Part shown: positions 32,026 to 43,395 of the stretch, piece by piece
Numbering within the stretch: the first letter of the stretch is position 1
Layout: every line of letters begins with the position of its first letter
DNA from: Periplaneta americana
Taxonomy: Eukaryota > Arthropoda > Insecta > Blattodea > Blattidae
Direction: 5' to 3'
Assembly (NCBI RefSeq): GCF_040183065.1
Contig: NC_091119.1
Coordinates: 197,276,543 to 197,340,542 of the forward strand
DNA length: 64,000 nucleotides
Notes under the pieces: generated by a model
Databases searched by the model: none
What the model was told of the DNA's origin: nothing
What the model saw: only the letters and a program-made list of their open reading frames with translations
Program-made: the position numbers and the translations under genes

Positions 32026-32993
32026 ATGGACACTTTAGAAGACATTGTAAAACGTTTCCAGAAGGAAATGACAGAAAGGTACAATTCTTGCGTCGGATCT
32101 TACAACAGATCAACAATAGGCAATGAAGGTAAACCCAACAGAAAATTTTTCGTAATATTATTCACTGATATTCAAATGAGTGTCAAATTTCTTCAGGAAG
32201 TGGGTCTTATGAAAACTTCTGCAAAAAATGTGGAATCCAAATGAAACTCAACACGAAATGCGATAAATGGCGATGTAACAAAAAGAATTGCAATACGCAG
32301 TTGACTACAAGATACGAGTCATTGTTCAACAACAGCAACTTAACATATGAAGAAATCATGTTCCTGCTATATGAAATCCTCAATAATACGCCCGGGAATA
32401 ACATAAAACAAGAGTACAATTTTGATGACCATACTCTCAGTAAGTAGAGATCCCTTGTAAGATCTGTGTTAATTTTCTATGTAGAAATGTCTTCCACCCA
32501 AATTGGCGGTCCAGGGAAAGTCATTGAAATAGAGGAGAGTAAATTTGGTAAACAAAAATACTACAAAGGTCGTTATGTACAGGGACAGTGGGTCTTTGGA
32601 GGTGTCGAACGTGGTACCGGACTGTGTTTTTTAGTGCCAATAGAGGACCGTAGTGAACAAACACTCCTAAAACTAATAAAAAAGTGGGTAAAACCAGGAA
32701 CAACTATCATCTCAGACTGTTGGAAATCATATAACAACATAAGTGAACATGGTTTTAATCATCTAACAGTGAACCACTCCGTACAATTTGTGAACAAATT
32801 ACCTGGTGCACACACAAATACGATTGAGTCAACTTGGCGCCATGTAAAAGCTTCGCTCCCCCAATACCACCGGCGCAAAAGTGAATTTACAGGCTACCTA
32901 GCAACTTACATATTCAACAAGGAATGCAGTGCAAAAGAAGAAAGCCGAATGCTAAAATTCATCCATCTAGCATCCTGTATCCAGTGGGACTAA
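32026..32993 (+). pseudogene. Merlin / ISXO2-type (IS1595-like) DDE transposase
   Basis: Cut-and-paste transposase of the Merlin superfamily, eukaryotic relatives of bacterial IS1016/IS1595. N-terminal LFTDIQMSVKFLQEVGLM (frame 1) shifts after about 32215 into a zinc-ribbon-like CKKCGIQMKLNTKCDKWRCN, then LTYEEIMFLLYEILNNTP. After an in-frame TAG at 32445 comes the catalytic domain: IGGPGKVIEIEESKFGKQKY, GQWVFGGVERGTG, TTIISDCWKSYNNI and HTNTIESTWRHVKASLPQYH, ending at 32993. Family triad is D-D-E; here the first position is Glu (EIEES, codon 32532-32534), and the other two (Asp in ISDCW, Glu in NTIESTW) remain. One frameshift, one stop and the D-to-E change mark it as inactive. Confidence 0.88.
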
Positions 32994-33059
32994 AAATAAA
33001 AACTGATATTGCAACCACGCTCCTGTGAAATCCCTGCTAATTACGTCTTTATCTTAAAA

Positions 33060-33210
33060 TTACTGTACAGCCCTCGGTTTTCTGTCACTTAGCTATCCCT
33101 CAAGAAACCCATTCTAACCTCATAGTAGTCCTCGGTCTCCTGTCACGAATCTATTCTCTCATCAAACCCACTCTAACCTTGTCACATTCTTCGGTCTCCT
33201 GTAACATTAT
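33060..33210 (+). repeat. Short tandem repeat, ~60-bp unit
   Basis: CCTCGGTTTTCTGTCAC, CCTCGGTCTCCTGTCAC and CTTCGGTCTCCTGTAAC occur at about 33073, 33132 and 33190, with CCCATTCTAACCT or CCCACTCTAACCT between. Confidence 0.75.
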
Positions 33211-33484
33211 TATACTGTAATTTTTCATGATATCAATCCAGTTTTACCTTACATCGGCAAGTTACAGAATTATAACACTAACAATACATTGTTTAATGAA
33301 GAGTTTGTTTAAAGTTCTATTTTTCCAAGTAAGTAAAATATTATATAATTTTAACTACTACATGAACAATTGAAATCAAATTTTATGTTGAAATAAAAAA
33401 GTTTCGTCAAATACATGAAAACAATATTTATATTACATAATATGTAAATAAACTTCATGTTAAAATCTTCTGTCACTTCCCCAT

Positions 33485-33685
33485 CCCTAACCTAACCTAT
33501 CCTAACCCAACCTAACCTATCCTAACCCAACCTAACCTATCCTAACCCAACCTAACCTATCCCAACCTAACCTATCCTAACCTAACCTATCCTAACCCAA
33601 CCTAACCCATCCCAACCTAACCCATCCCAACCTAACCCATCCTAACCTAACCTTACCCAACCCAACCCAACCTAACCTAACCTTC
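33485..33685 (+). repeat. Degenerate interstitial telomere-like array (CCTAA variants)
   Basis: About 200 bases of 5-mers CCTAA, CCTAT, CCCAA and CCCAT, many in the 20-base order CCTAACCTATCCTAACCCAA. CCTAA is the complement of the insect telomere unit TTAGG. Confidence 0.9.
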
Positions 33686-33849
33686 TCCCATTCCTCGACC
33701 TCATATCACTTATCACATGCGGCTCGAGTCAGGATATTGCCTGTCTGCGCATGCGCGGACTTGACTAATAAAAACCTAAACTAACCAAACCTACCCTTCG
33801 TATATCCAAGGTCTGTAACCGGAACAAGAAGGGATCTCAATCATTTAAT

Positions 33850-34250
33850 CTTCAATGTACACGCGAAAATAATTTCAAGAATCACGCTTCCACTGCAAAA
33901 CTGTTCCTGTCGCGAGCCTCTCATCTAAGCCACTCGAAATAATTTACCCGCAATATTTGCGCAAATACACCTTGTACCTAACAGTGGTGCTTAACATTTA
34001 ATAAAAAAACAAATATAGCAAAACTGTTTTGTCTCGAGACTCTCATCTAAGTCATGTAATAAGTTTCAAACAATTATAAAATACGATAATTTGGTCCAGG
34101 GAGCATCCGTTTTTGATGCAAAGATAATTCGTTTGGCTTGTTTCTTAAATGAAATTACGAAATGGCGTTCCTGTGCTTAAGTCACGTAATCTACTTGCAA
34201 TATATTTGCGCAAATATACCTTGTAGCTAACAGTGGTGCTATCTCTCAGT
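33850..34250 (+). repeat. Diverged local repeats
   Basis: GCAATATTTGCGCAAATACA plus CCTTGTACCTAACAGTGGTG (about 33950) recurs at about 34195-34235. TCTCATCTAAG occurs twice. The segment 34083-34150 (TTTGGTCCAGGGAGCATCCG) recurs at 56287 and 56378. Family unknown. Confidence 0.6.
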
Positions 34251-35140
34251 AATGTTCAGAACGAAGGAGGCACAGAAAGAAAATAAACAAATTTCTCTCT
34301 CCAATGACGCCACACACCAACGTCGTGTTCTTATGTTGGCGAGATTGTGTATTTAGTAAAATTTGGCGCTAAACTTAACGGCACAGTTCAATGATACCGT
34401 GGGAATTCTCCAGTATAGCGAAATAAATAAATAAATTTTTGGTGGTCAGAAAGGGTAATATGTCGATGAAAATTAGCATAAATTATGTGATGTTGGATTG
34501 AAGGAAGTACAACATGCCACAAAATTTAATTAATTCGGAACAGATGCATTATAGGACCCACCCTAAATATAAAAATCTGCTAAGCCACGAAAAAAAAAAA
34601 GGTCAACGGAAGTTGCGTTTCGATCAATTAAATGATCGATATATATTGTTTTCATTATGTTGCCAACCAAGCAATATTGTTGTAAATTAGTTTGATCATA
34701 ATCATGGCGGCAATTTCGAATTCTATAGTTAAATATAAAAAAAGAAGTGGATCAAATTCTCCCTCTTGATTTAAAATGTAGGCCTCGAAATGGAAATTAT
34801 GGAATTATAAATAAGTTGTAAACTTTTTAGTAGCTTTATCCATGATTAAAGACATGTAGGCTATGTTTATGGTTTTTTATGCGAATGTGGTTTACTTAGG
34901 AGTGAAATGTTTTGCGAAACATGCAATCCCGGGATGAGACTGAAGAAATTTAAAAGTAAACGAGATGAACTCCTGTGGAGAAATCATTGGAAATTACCTA
35001 CAAGGTATTAAATGATAGACACAGGGACGCCGTATCGTAGCACTTTGTGAAATCACTCGGATAATGGAAAAGATGAAACGGAACATCTCCAGTGAAGTCC
35101 ATGGTAAAATGCTAATTTTACACCAATTTCGTTTTTAATT
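34251..35140. other. Stretch without recognised gene
   Basis: AT-rich, with AAATAAATAAATAAAT at 34421. No coding signal. Confidence 0.3.
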
Positions 35141-35212
35141 CTTTGGTCCAAGGAAAATACTAGTAAAAATGTGTTTTTGTGAAAGACTAGTACTTTCCCT
35201 GGACCAAAAATG
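35141..35212. repeat. Imperfect hairpin, ~23-bp arms
   Basis: TTTGGTCCAAGGAAAATACT (35141) pairs with the complement of AGTACTTTCCCTGGACCAAA (ending 35209), with two mismatches. Probably a small MITE; GGTCCAGGGA also appears at 34093 and at 56290-56400. Confidence 0.7.
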
Positions 35213-35793
35213 CAGTATAAATGAGTAGAATTAGTATTTTATAATGTATTATAAAGATGACTAATATGAACTTAATTTTATTGTTGTATTAATACCGATG
35301 TTGTATTGTTTGAAAGTTTAATGTTACTGTGTTTAAAGTTTAGTTTTGGTTTGTTTCTTTAACTTTATTTTGAATAAAATTTAATATACTGTATAACTAA
35401 TATGAGCTTAATATCATTATTGTTGGTTTTATTAAATTATACATGTTTATAGTATTATGTATTTAGTATTGTTAAGATGGCATACTTGATATAATAATCG
35501 AAAATATACAATATATATGGTATAACTTTACAAATATACATAGGGACTATATCTGGAAAAAAATAATAATAATTAAGTGATTTTCCGTAAGATCAAGGGT
35601 CAGTTGTTCAGGCTTTTGGTACGCTTCGCATATACGCTTTTTGGTAAATAGATAGGCTTACGCAAATTATAGATTTACCCTGAACCGAAAAAAGAGTGCT
35701 TTACCGCATAGTACAACATAATGGTGGTATACCTCTAAATTACGTGATGATTTCGTGTGAAAATGTCTGAGAAAATCATCGGTCGGTTATGTA

Positions 35794-36195
35794 GGAGTGG
35801 ATCAGGACAGCACGTTTGCACATCTCCTTTTTATGTTAGGTTAAGTTCTTTTCAAACTGAAATGACGAGTGAAGATTTTGTCACAGTTAAAATTACTCTA
35901 ACCTAACCTAACCTAACCTAACCTAACCTAACATAAAAAGGAGCTTTGAAAGTATTTTATCTTATATTTCCAGTGTTCCTGACCATCTTGAAAAATATGT
36001 AAGAATTTAAAATATACAATCTAGATATCCCTGCTTTGTTAAAAAAAAAAAACATATGCATATTAAACGGTTAGGTTAGGTTAGGTTAGAGTAATTTTAA
36101 CTGTGACAAAATCTTCACTCGTCATTTCAGTTTGAAAAGAACCCAACCTAACATAAAAAAGGAGATGTGCAAACGTGCTGTCCTGATCCACTCCT
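35794..36195. mobile_element. Fold-back element with TTAGG repeats in its arms, 8-9-bp TSD
   Basis: Arms of ~125 bp (35794-35918 and 36070-36195) are inverted copies with only a few differences, starting GGAGTGGATCAGGACAGCAC. The direct repeat GGTTATGTA lies at 35785-35793 and 36196-36204. Each arm ends inward in CCTAA or TTAGG telomeric units (about seven and four). No transposase inside. Confidence 0.9.
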
Positions 36196-36301
36196 GGTTA
36201 TGTAAGAAACAAAGGTGTTGGGGCAGATAGGGCTGGTTTCATCACATCATGTCCTTAGAGTGGAGTGCTATAATTCTGAGATTATTTTTAATTATTTAAA
36301 T

Positions 36302-36490
36302 CAGTGGTTCCCAACCAAGGGTGCCGCGAGATATTTTGGGAGGAAATTTTATTGCGACTTTATTCTGCACCACCGATTCAATGAAACATCTGGGACCACT
36401 CAAACCACTGTAAAATTAATACCTACCTCGCTTTATATCCTGAAATTAATAAGGAACGAATAGTCGTCGCTTTTATATTGCGATCATTAC
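36302..36490 (+). mobile_element. Solo hAT-like end
   Basis: CAGTGGTTCCCAACCAAGGG starts at 36302, a hAT-style terminus. No partner end was found before the LINE that begins at about 36483. Confidence 0.35.
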
Positions 36491-37335
36491 TTACTTACAA
36501 ATGGCTTTTAAGGAACCCGAAGGTTCATTGCTGCCCTCACATAAGCCCGCCATCGGTGCCTATCCTGAGCAAGACTAATCCAGTCTCTATCGTCATATCC
36601 TACCTCCCTCAAATCCATTTTAATATTATCCTCCCATCTACGTCTCGGCCTGCCTAAAGGACTTTTTCCCTCCGGCCTCCCAACTAACACTCTATATGTA
36701 TTTCTGGATTCGCCCATACGTGCTACATGCCCTGCCCATCTCAAACGTCTCAATTTAATGTTTCTAATTATGTCAGGTGAAGGAAACAATGCGTGTAGTT
36801 CTGCGTTGTGTAACTTTCTCTATTCTCCTGTAACTTCATCCCTCTTAGCCCCAAATATTTTCCTAAGAACCTTATTCTAAGACACCCTTAATCTCTGTTC
36901 CTCTTTCAAAGTGAGAGTCCAAGTTTCACAGCCATACAGAACAACCGATAGTAGGCGTATAGCTGTTTTATAAATTCTAACTTTCAGATTTTTTTGACAG
37001 CAGACTAGAAGACAAAAGTTTCTCACCCGAATAATAACAGGCATTTTCCATATTTATTCTGCGTTTAATTTCCTCTCGAGTGTCGTTTATGTTTGTTACT
37101 GTTGCTCCAAGTTATTTGAATTTTTCAACCTCTTCGAAGGATGAATCTCCAATTTTTATGTTTCCATTTCGTACAATATTCTGGCCACGAGACATAATCA
37201 TATACTTTGTCTTTTTGGGATTTACTTCCAAACATATCGCTTTATTGGCTTCAAGTAAAATTCCCGTGTTTTCCCTAATCGTTTGTGAACTTTCTCCTAA
37301 CATATTCACGTCATTCGCATAGACAAGAAGCTATT
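36483..37335 (-). pseudogene. RTE-type LINE 3' end (copy 4)
   Basis: Minus strand from 37335: NMLGESSQTIRENTGILLEA, GLEV-like NPKKTKYMIMSRGQN and SFEEVEKFK, a stop, a broken middle, then [38 protein letters not shown] and a C-terminus at 36508. Tail complementary to TTACTTACTTACAAATGG. Motifs before YADD are missing. Confidence 0.88.
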
Positions 37336-38059
37336 GCAATTAAAGAACAAAACCATATAAAACTGAACAAATATTTGATCAACACCTTAAAAGTAAACAT
37401 CAAGAAAATATATTTTTAAATAGTCTTATAATATAAGAGACATAGTATCGGATTTTTTTTAGAAATTCCTGACTATACTAGTACATCATTTGTGTTCTTT
37501 TTATATAATAAAAAAACATTGAATTAGTTACTCTCGCGCCCGACAGATGGTGATATAGATCGATGTACGTTTAGTGAGCAGTAGGTGTTTCTGAGGATGA
37601 ATTAGTTACTCTCACGTCCGGCAGATGGCAGTACAGTTAATCATTCATTACGGACGCGTGCATTACCTCATGCTCGGCATTATGCAACCCAGGGTTGCCA
37701 TACGTACGACTATTTCACTGAAGTGAAAAAATAATTTGGGAACTTATAATGTTGGTCTATAATTAAAATAAAATTGATGGTTAATTCGTTCCTTTTAGAC
37801 AAGTTTTCTTCATTTAATATGTCCTGGATTAATATGAAAGAAACATGCTTTTAAGGGGGGGAGGGGAATGCTTTGAAAATCGATCTGGTAACGATGCTTG
37901 CCATGCAAGTCATAATTTGTCATCTTGAGCTCTAGGTTTCACGTATACGGCGTGGTTATATCAAAGTAATACGAGTTTAATTTTATTAACTTCCTTGTTT
38001 ATTCGATAAAGGAAATCTTTTGTCAATTGAATAGTTCCGCAGTAGCATTAACAAGACTA
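37336..38059. other. No gene; one 77-bp tandem repeat and a hAT-like end
   Basis: TGAATTAGTTACTCTCGCGC (37519) recurs as TGAATTAGTTACTCTCACGT (37596), each followed by GACAGATGG or GGCAGATGG. CAGGGTTGCCATACGTACG at 37691 resembles hAT termini but has no partner. Confidence 0.5.
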
Positions 38060-39427
38060 GGCCCGGTTGCAGAAACACCGATCAAAATATGATTGGCAAT
38101 CAAGGAGGGTTTGATTGGCCATCAGTTGTATTTCTGTTGCAGAAAGAACAATCAGTGTTTGATCGGAGATCAGTCTTCCATCAGATTTGATCAACAGATT
38201 TTTGCAGGTTAAGTCACTGATCATCGATCAAGTAGGCTATTTATGTTGTTCTGTTTATATGTATATAGTAAATAGTTATAGCGCAACAATATTGTTTTCG
38301 ACATAATGGATTCTTCTGATGAAATTTCAGAATGAAATAAATATTATTAAGATGAAGGCGTTTCCGTGATAGACATGAATTGTTCTTATGTATAATGACA
38401 GAGAATTTGAGCAAAGATTTAGGTTAAGTAAGGATTCGTGTGTTTTGTTACTTTAAAAAAATTGAAACAAATATATGCATACAGACAAATCGAAACCTTC
38501 CACTTTCTCCTATGAACCAAGTTCTAATAATGCTGAGATTTTATGCTGTTGGAATTTTTCAGGCGCTCTTGGGTTATCTTATTAGAGTCCACAAATCAAG
38601 TATTTGCCGAGTAGTCAGGAATGTTACGTATGAAATTGCTTTGTTATGGTAGGGTCTCATAAATCCCCAAACTTCAAACAGGGAACGATTTGAAATCCAG
38701 AGATAATTTTCAGTCATGTCAGGATTTCCAAGAGTAGCCTAATATTGGTTGTATAGACTGCTCACATCCCCATCCAATCACCTGGTTGAAATGATGCCGA
38801 TCTTTATCGAAATAGAAAAGGTTTCTTTTCTGTGAATATACAGGCAATATGTAGTCTACACCATCATTGAAATTCTGGAATGTTGTAGCCAGTTGGCAGG
38901 GTTCTACACATGACAACACAATATTTTTAATGAGTAGGTTACGTGCTCCTTTTGTAAACATTGAGATGGGAAATGGAATTATTTTGGGCTTTGGAGGCTA
39001 TGCATGTTCCAATTTCTTGTCGACTCCCCTAGCAAATCCCACAACAGAAGCCCCCTCACGTTTTTTTTTTTTTTGTTTGCTTCATTTTTTTCACTATATT
39101 GTAGTCTATTATATACAAATAGAATCCGCCTATTTTCTTTCTACAAAAAGCAACAAAACAGCAAAACATTCACTTGAACATTCACTTGTTTTCCTAGTCA
39201 CCGCCCACTTGATGCATTCGTTTCGCGACTTTTAAAGAGCATCAAATTGGCTGTGGTTGCTAAATAGCGCTGTTGTCAAATGTATTTCTTTCTCAAATCA
39301 GCAATTAATAAATTGAGACAAGTTGATTGGAGATTCACGTTTGTGCAACGCAATGAACAATCAAATAAATCAGACATCAACTGATTGGCGATCAGGGACT
39401 GATGTGATTTGCGTTTCTGCAACCATT
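38060..39427 (+). mobile_element. PIF/Harbinger element, 1368 bp, with decayed transposase
   Basis: TIRs share GGTTGCAGAAAC (38065 and, inverted, 39413-39424), with a 3-bp duplication CTA (38057-38059 and 39428-39430). Ends carry internal GATTGGCAATCA-like subrepeats. Inside, HARBI1-like transposase pieces on the plus strand: EFEQRFRLSKDSC near 38403, LPLSPMNQVLIMLRFYAVGI and LIRVHKSSICRVVRNVTYEI at 38495-38645, NVVASWQGSTHDNTIF at 38877 and MGNGIILGFGGYACSNFLST with PLANPTTEA to 39050. Several frameshifts; the enzyme is dead. Confidence 0.88.
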
Positions 39428-39732
39428 CTAAGCGCGCCGACATTATAGAGGTGTCGGGTTCGAGTCGACTGTAGATGAATTAATTTGATATAATTTTCAG
39501 CCGTCGCATTTATTGGCCAATCTGCCGCCGCGCCGGCCAAAGATCAAATTCTGGTGATTTTAAATGTAAGAAAGTTGATTCTAACCAAGCGTCATCGTGC
39601 ACGCCTTACAGCGATGACAGTATTGATGATGTAGAAATGGCTGATGATTTGTTTCAATGCTGAATGTCATTGTGGATGTGAACTATAATTAGTAATATTT
39701 TTAATTGGAACTAAAATTTACTGGTAGATATA

Positions 39733-39842
39733 TTTATTTTACGATTCTTTATCAACTGCATAATGAAATGAAGATGATAATGCCAGCGAAATGACTCCAG
39801 CGCCGAAAGTTAATCAGCATTTGCGCTTAATGGGTTGAGGGC
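39733..39842 (-). mobile_element. tRNA-derived SINE (family 2), 3' fragment
   Basis: Matches the 3' half of copies A-C (TTTATTTTACGATTCTTTAT, then ATGAAATGAAGATGATAATG and GCATTTGCGCTTAATGGGTT). The head is missing; a LINE fragment abuts at 39843. Confidence 0.75.
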
Positions 39843-40156
39843 AGTAGCGGCATGTCATCCGCATAGACAAGAAGCTGATGTAACCCGTTCAATTCCAAAC
39901 CCTGCCTGTTATCCTGAACTTTCCTAATGGCATATTCTAAAGCGAAGTTAAAAAGTAACGGTGATAGTGCATCTCCCTGCTTTAGCCCGCAGTGAATTGG
40001 AAAAGCATCAGATAGAAACTGACCTATACGGACTCTGCTGTATGTTTCACTAAGACACATTTTAATTAATCGAACTAGTTTATTGGGAATACCAAATTCA
40101 ATAAGAATATCATATAATACTTCCGTCTTAACCGAGTCATATGCCTTTTTGAAGTC

Positions 40157-40157
<1 letters not shown>
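39843..40157 (-). pseudogene. RTE-type LINE, RT segment in inverted orientation (copy 5a)
   Basis: Minus-strand frame with [20 protein letters not shown] (motif A), [15 protein letters not shown] (motif B) and LLVYADDM (motif C). Ends at a TAA tract beyond which the same family's 3' end runs on the opposite strand. Confidence 0.9.

Positions 40158-40211
<54 letters not shown>
40158..40211. repeat. (TAA)n microsatellite at an inversion junction
   Basis: About 18 TAA units separating two opposite-strand pieces of the same LINE family. Confidence 0.97.
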
Positions 40212-40213
<2 letters not shown>

Positions 40214-40518
40214 GCACGCATTGTATTCTTCACCTGACACAATTAGGAACATTAAATCCAGACGTTTCAGATGGGCAGGGCATGTAGCACGTATGTGCGA
40301 ATCCAGAAATGCATATAGAGTGTTAGTTGGGAGACCGGAGGAAAAAAGACCTTTAGGGAGGCCGAGACGTAGATGGGAGGATAATATTAAAATGGATTTG
40401 AGGGAGGTGGGATATGATGATAGAGACTGGATTAATCTTGCACAGGATAGGGACCGATGGCGGGCTTATGTGAGGGCGGCAATGAACCTTCGGGTTCCTT
40501 AAAAGCCATTTGTAAGTA
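40212..40518 (+). pseudogene. RTE-type LINE 3' end, sense piece (copy 5b)
   Basis: Open from [20 protein letters not shown] through [20 protein letters not shown] to the family C-terminus MNLRVP (stop at about 40500), then GCCATTTGTAAGTAG and a TAA tail. Confidence 0.93.
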
Positions 40519-40587
<69 letters not shown>

Positions 40588-40588
40588 G
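40519..40588. repeat. (TAA)n tail of LINE copy 5b
   Basis: About 23 TAA units directly after the LINE 3' terminus. Confidence 0.97.
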
Positions 40589-41009
40589 GCACAATCTCAC
40601 AATTTGATTTTCTTTTCATTCTTATTGCTATATTAATAGCAAACAATGTAACTGAAGCTGATTGGCCAATCAGATTGATTATTTAATATAGAAAAGCGCC
40701 CTGCATATTCATTGTAGTAAACAATTTAGCTCTCCTTCCAACATACTCAATTCTGAAGGAACTACTGTACACCCAAGGAGAACATTTAGGCTGGAACTGT
40801 TATGGTCTCTGAGAGAGAGTCTGCAGTGTTCCAGACAAAATAGTTGGACGGTACGTTACACAGTACTCCTGTTTCTATGAGAAAGATTCTGTCAACTCCT
40901 ACTGTTATTTTCGAACAGAGGGTTCCGACCTACAGTTCTTTTTTAGGAACTATTATTTTCTCGGAACTGTTCCGAAAGTACTGTTATGTTATTTTTCTCT
41001 ATCTCTATC
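40589..41009. other. Unassigned spacer
   Basis: No gene or repeat recognised. Confidence 0.3.
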
Positions 41010-41492
<483 letters not shown>

Positions 41493-41591
41493 GTTTATTT
41501 TGCAAAAACATGTGGAACATGTATGGCATCGTTATATACAATTTAAAATACATAATATCGTACAATGGATACAAATTAAGATACATGAATA

Positions 41592-42605
41592 TTAAAAAAA
41601 CTCACCGACATCATACAATGAATTTGCCAATAATATAGTCCTAATTCGTGTCCTAAACACTCGGAATGGAAGATTCTTTATATCAACAGGTAGACTATTA
41701 AATAATTTAAAAGCAAAGAATAGAAAACTATTTTGAGTAATACTGTATTTACATTTGTCAATATATAAATTTGTATTATTTCTTGTAGAATATTTATGAA
41801 GAGAAGTACATGCTATGTAATTATTAATGTTATTCCGAATGTAAAGAAGACAGGCCAATACATACATAGACGGCAATGTCAAGATTTGTGACCTTATAAA
41901 AAGAGGTTTACAATGAGTCGTATTTGGTACTCCATAAATTAATCTTAAAGCTTTCTTTTGTAATATGAAAAGAGCTTGAGCAGAAGTATGGTGACCCCAA
42001 AGAATAATACCATAATTTAAATGACTTTGTATATGGCTATGAAATATTGCAAACAATACCTTGTTAGGTAAATTATTCCTTAACAACCTTAACATATATA
42101 GGCCTTTACTTAATTTCTTAGCAACATAGTCAACATGAGTTTTCCATCCCATTCTAGGCTCAAGAAAGATGCCCAGAAACCTAACAGCAGTATTACTAAC
42201 AGTAGTAAGACGATTAATACCAAAGTTTAATTTAACAGTTTTGTTAGAATTAATCATAAGGTTCTTCGCACTACACCAATCAACAACCCTACTTGATACA
42301 TCAGCAAGTTCCATAGACAATATGTCACTATTTTTATGAATAGTATTAACGGCTAAATCATCAGCAAACATGAAAGACTTAGAACATCCATCCCGAATAT
42401 AATCGGGAAGATCATGAACATAAATAACAAACAATAAAGGTCCCAAAATTGAGCCTTGAGGCGCACCATGTTTTAATACCTGATACTGTGACCTTTTACC
42501 ATTTGCCAAAACAGATTGATGCCTATCATTCAAATAAGACGCTAAAAATTTTACACTAAGACCATTAAAACAATAATATTTAAGCTTAAAGAAAAGAGTT
42601 TCATA
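41592..42605 (-). CDS. CR1-group LINE reverse transcriptase, partial but open
   Basis: About 337 codons without a stop from roughly 42605 to 41592. Visible motifs: ETLFFKLKYYCFNGLSVKFL, SYLNDRHQSVLANGKRSQ, GAPQGSILGPLLFVIYVHDL (RT motif B), SKSFMFADDLAVN (motif C as FADD), NLMINSNKTVKLNF, VRFLGIFLEPRMGWKTHVDY, then the C-terminal YGIILWGHHTSAQALFILQK and FNSLPVDIKNL. Motif A and the APE endonuclease are cut off. An intact frame in a 5'-truncated copy suggests a recent insertion. Clade name is approximate. Confidence 0.88.
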   Translation of the reverse strand, partial: YETLFFKLKYYCFNGLSVKFLASYLNDRHQSVLANGKRSQYQVLKHGAPQGSILGPLLFVIYVHDLPDYIRDGCSKSFMFADDLAVNTIHKNSDILSMELADVSSRVVDWCSAKNLMINSNKTVKLNFGINRLTTVSNTAVRFLGIFLEPRMGWKTHVDYVAKKLSKGLYMLRLLRNNLPNKVLFAIFHSHIQSHLNYGIILWGHHTSAQALFILQKKALRLIYGVPNTTHCKPLFIRSQILTLPSMYVLACLLYIRNNINNYIACTSLHKYSTRNNTNLYIDKCKYSITQNSFLFFAFKLFNSLPVDIKNLPFRVFRTRIRTILLANSLYDVGEFF

Positions 42606-43395
42606 GACCCATCTACTGTGGATGTAGATTGTGCTCCTGCTTAGCTTCAGCTAGAAATGACAGACTGATAGTGTGATAATGAACTGAAGGTGATATACGT
42701 ACTGTATAAAAGCAGGAAGAAGTCTGTGTGATTTTTATTCACATTTTCCATTAGTCAGATTTCTCAGGCTTCATCAGCAGCTTTCGACAGACTGTGCATG
42801 TTCGGATCCACATACATATACGGACATTGTTTTCTTTAATGAAAATAAGTAAATCCCACCACAGACTAGCTAATTCATCTGACTACAATCTACAAAATTT
42901 TCTCAGTTCATGCACTACCCAGGTCATAGTGCATAATAATGAGCAATCAGTACGCAATAAAGAGGCTAAAAAATCTCGTAAAATTAGCATTACAGATCAG
43001 GAAATATTTCTACTAATGGTCATACATTAACAAAATGAAAAGAAAAAGTAGAAATTTAAAATGCAGTATAGTATTTAGTTTTATTCAGCTTTCATTTCAT
43101 CCCTAACTTGTCAACCAATTGCTTTCATAAATGTAAGTACTAGTATTAGGCATTCACATTACTTTATGTTTAATTTGATCAGTATGAGAAACATTTATCA
43201 CGAAAAAGCGGCCACCACCGCAAGCCTCCGCTGTGCCCGCGGCAGCGAAACACGAGTGCAGTGGGCTTCAGAGCTGCCTGAGATGACGTCACAGTGCATC
43301 GAGTTGACGACTACTGGTCTAGCCCATAAATGGGCAAACGTGCGTCACTTGAGAAAGTGTCTCAAGCCCACGCTCTGTATGACGTAAGGGTCTTA
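42606..43395. other. Stretch without recognised gene
   Basis: Open frames at 42794-43030 and 43166-43387 (+) show no domain. A GC-rich patch at 43205-43390 borders the Harbinger element. Confidence 0.3.

Noticed and set aside
33485..33685. True chromosome end
   Set aside because: The array is degenerate, only 200 bases and internal, with unrelated DNA for 30 kb on either side.
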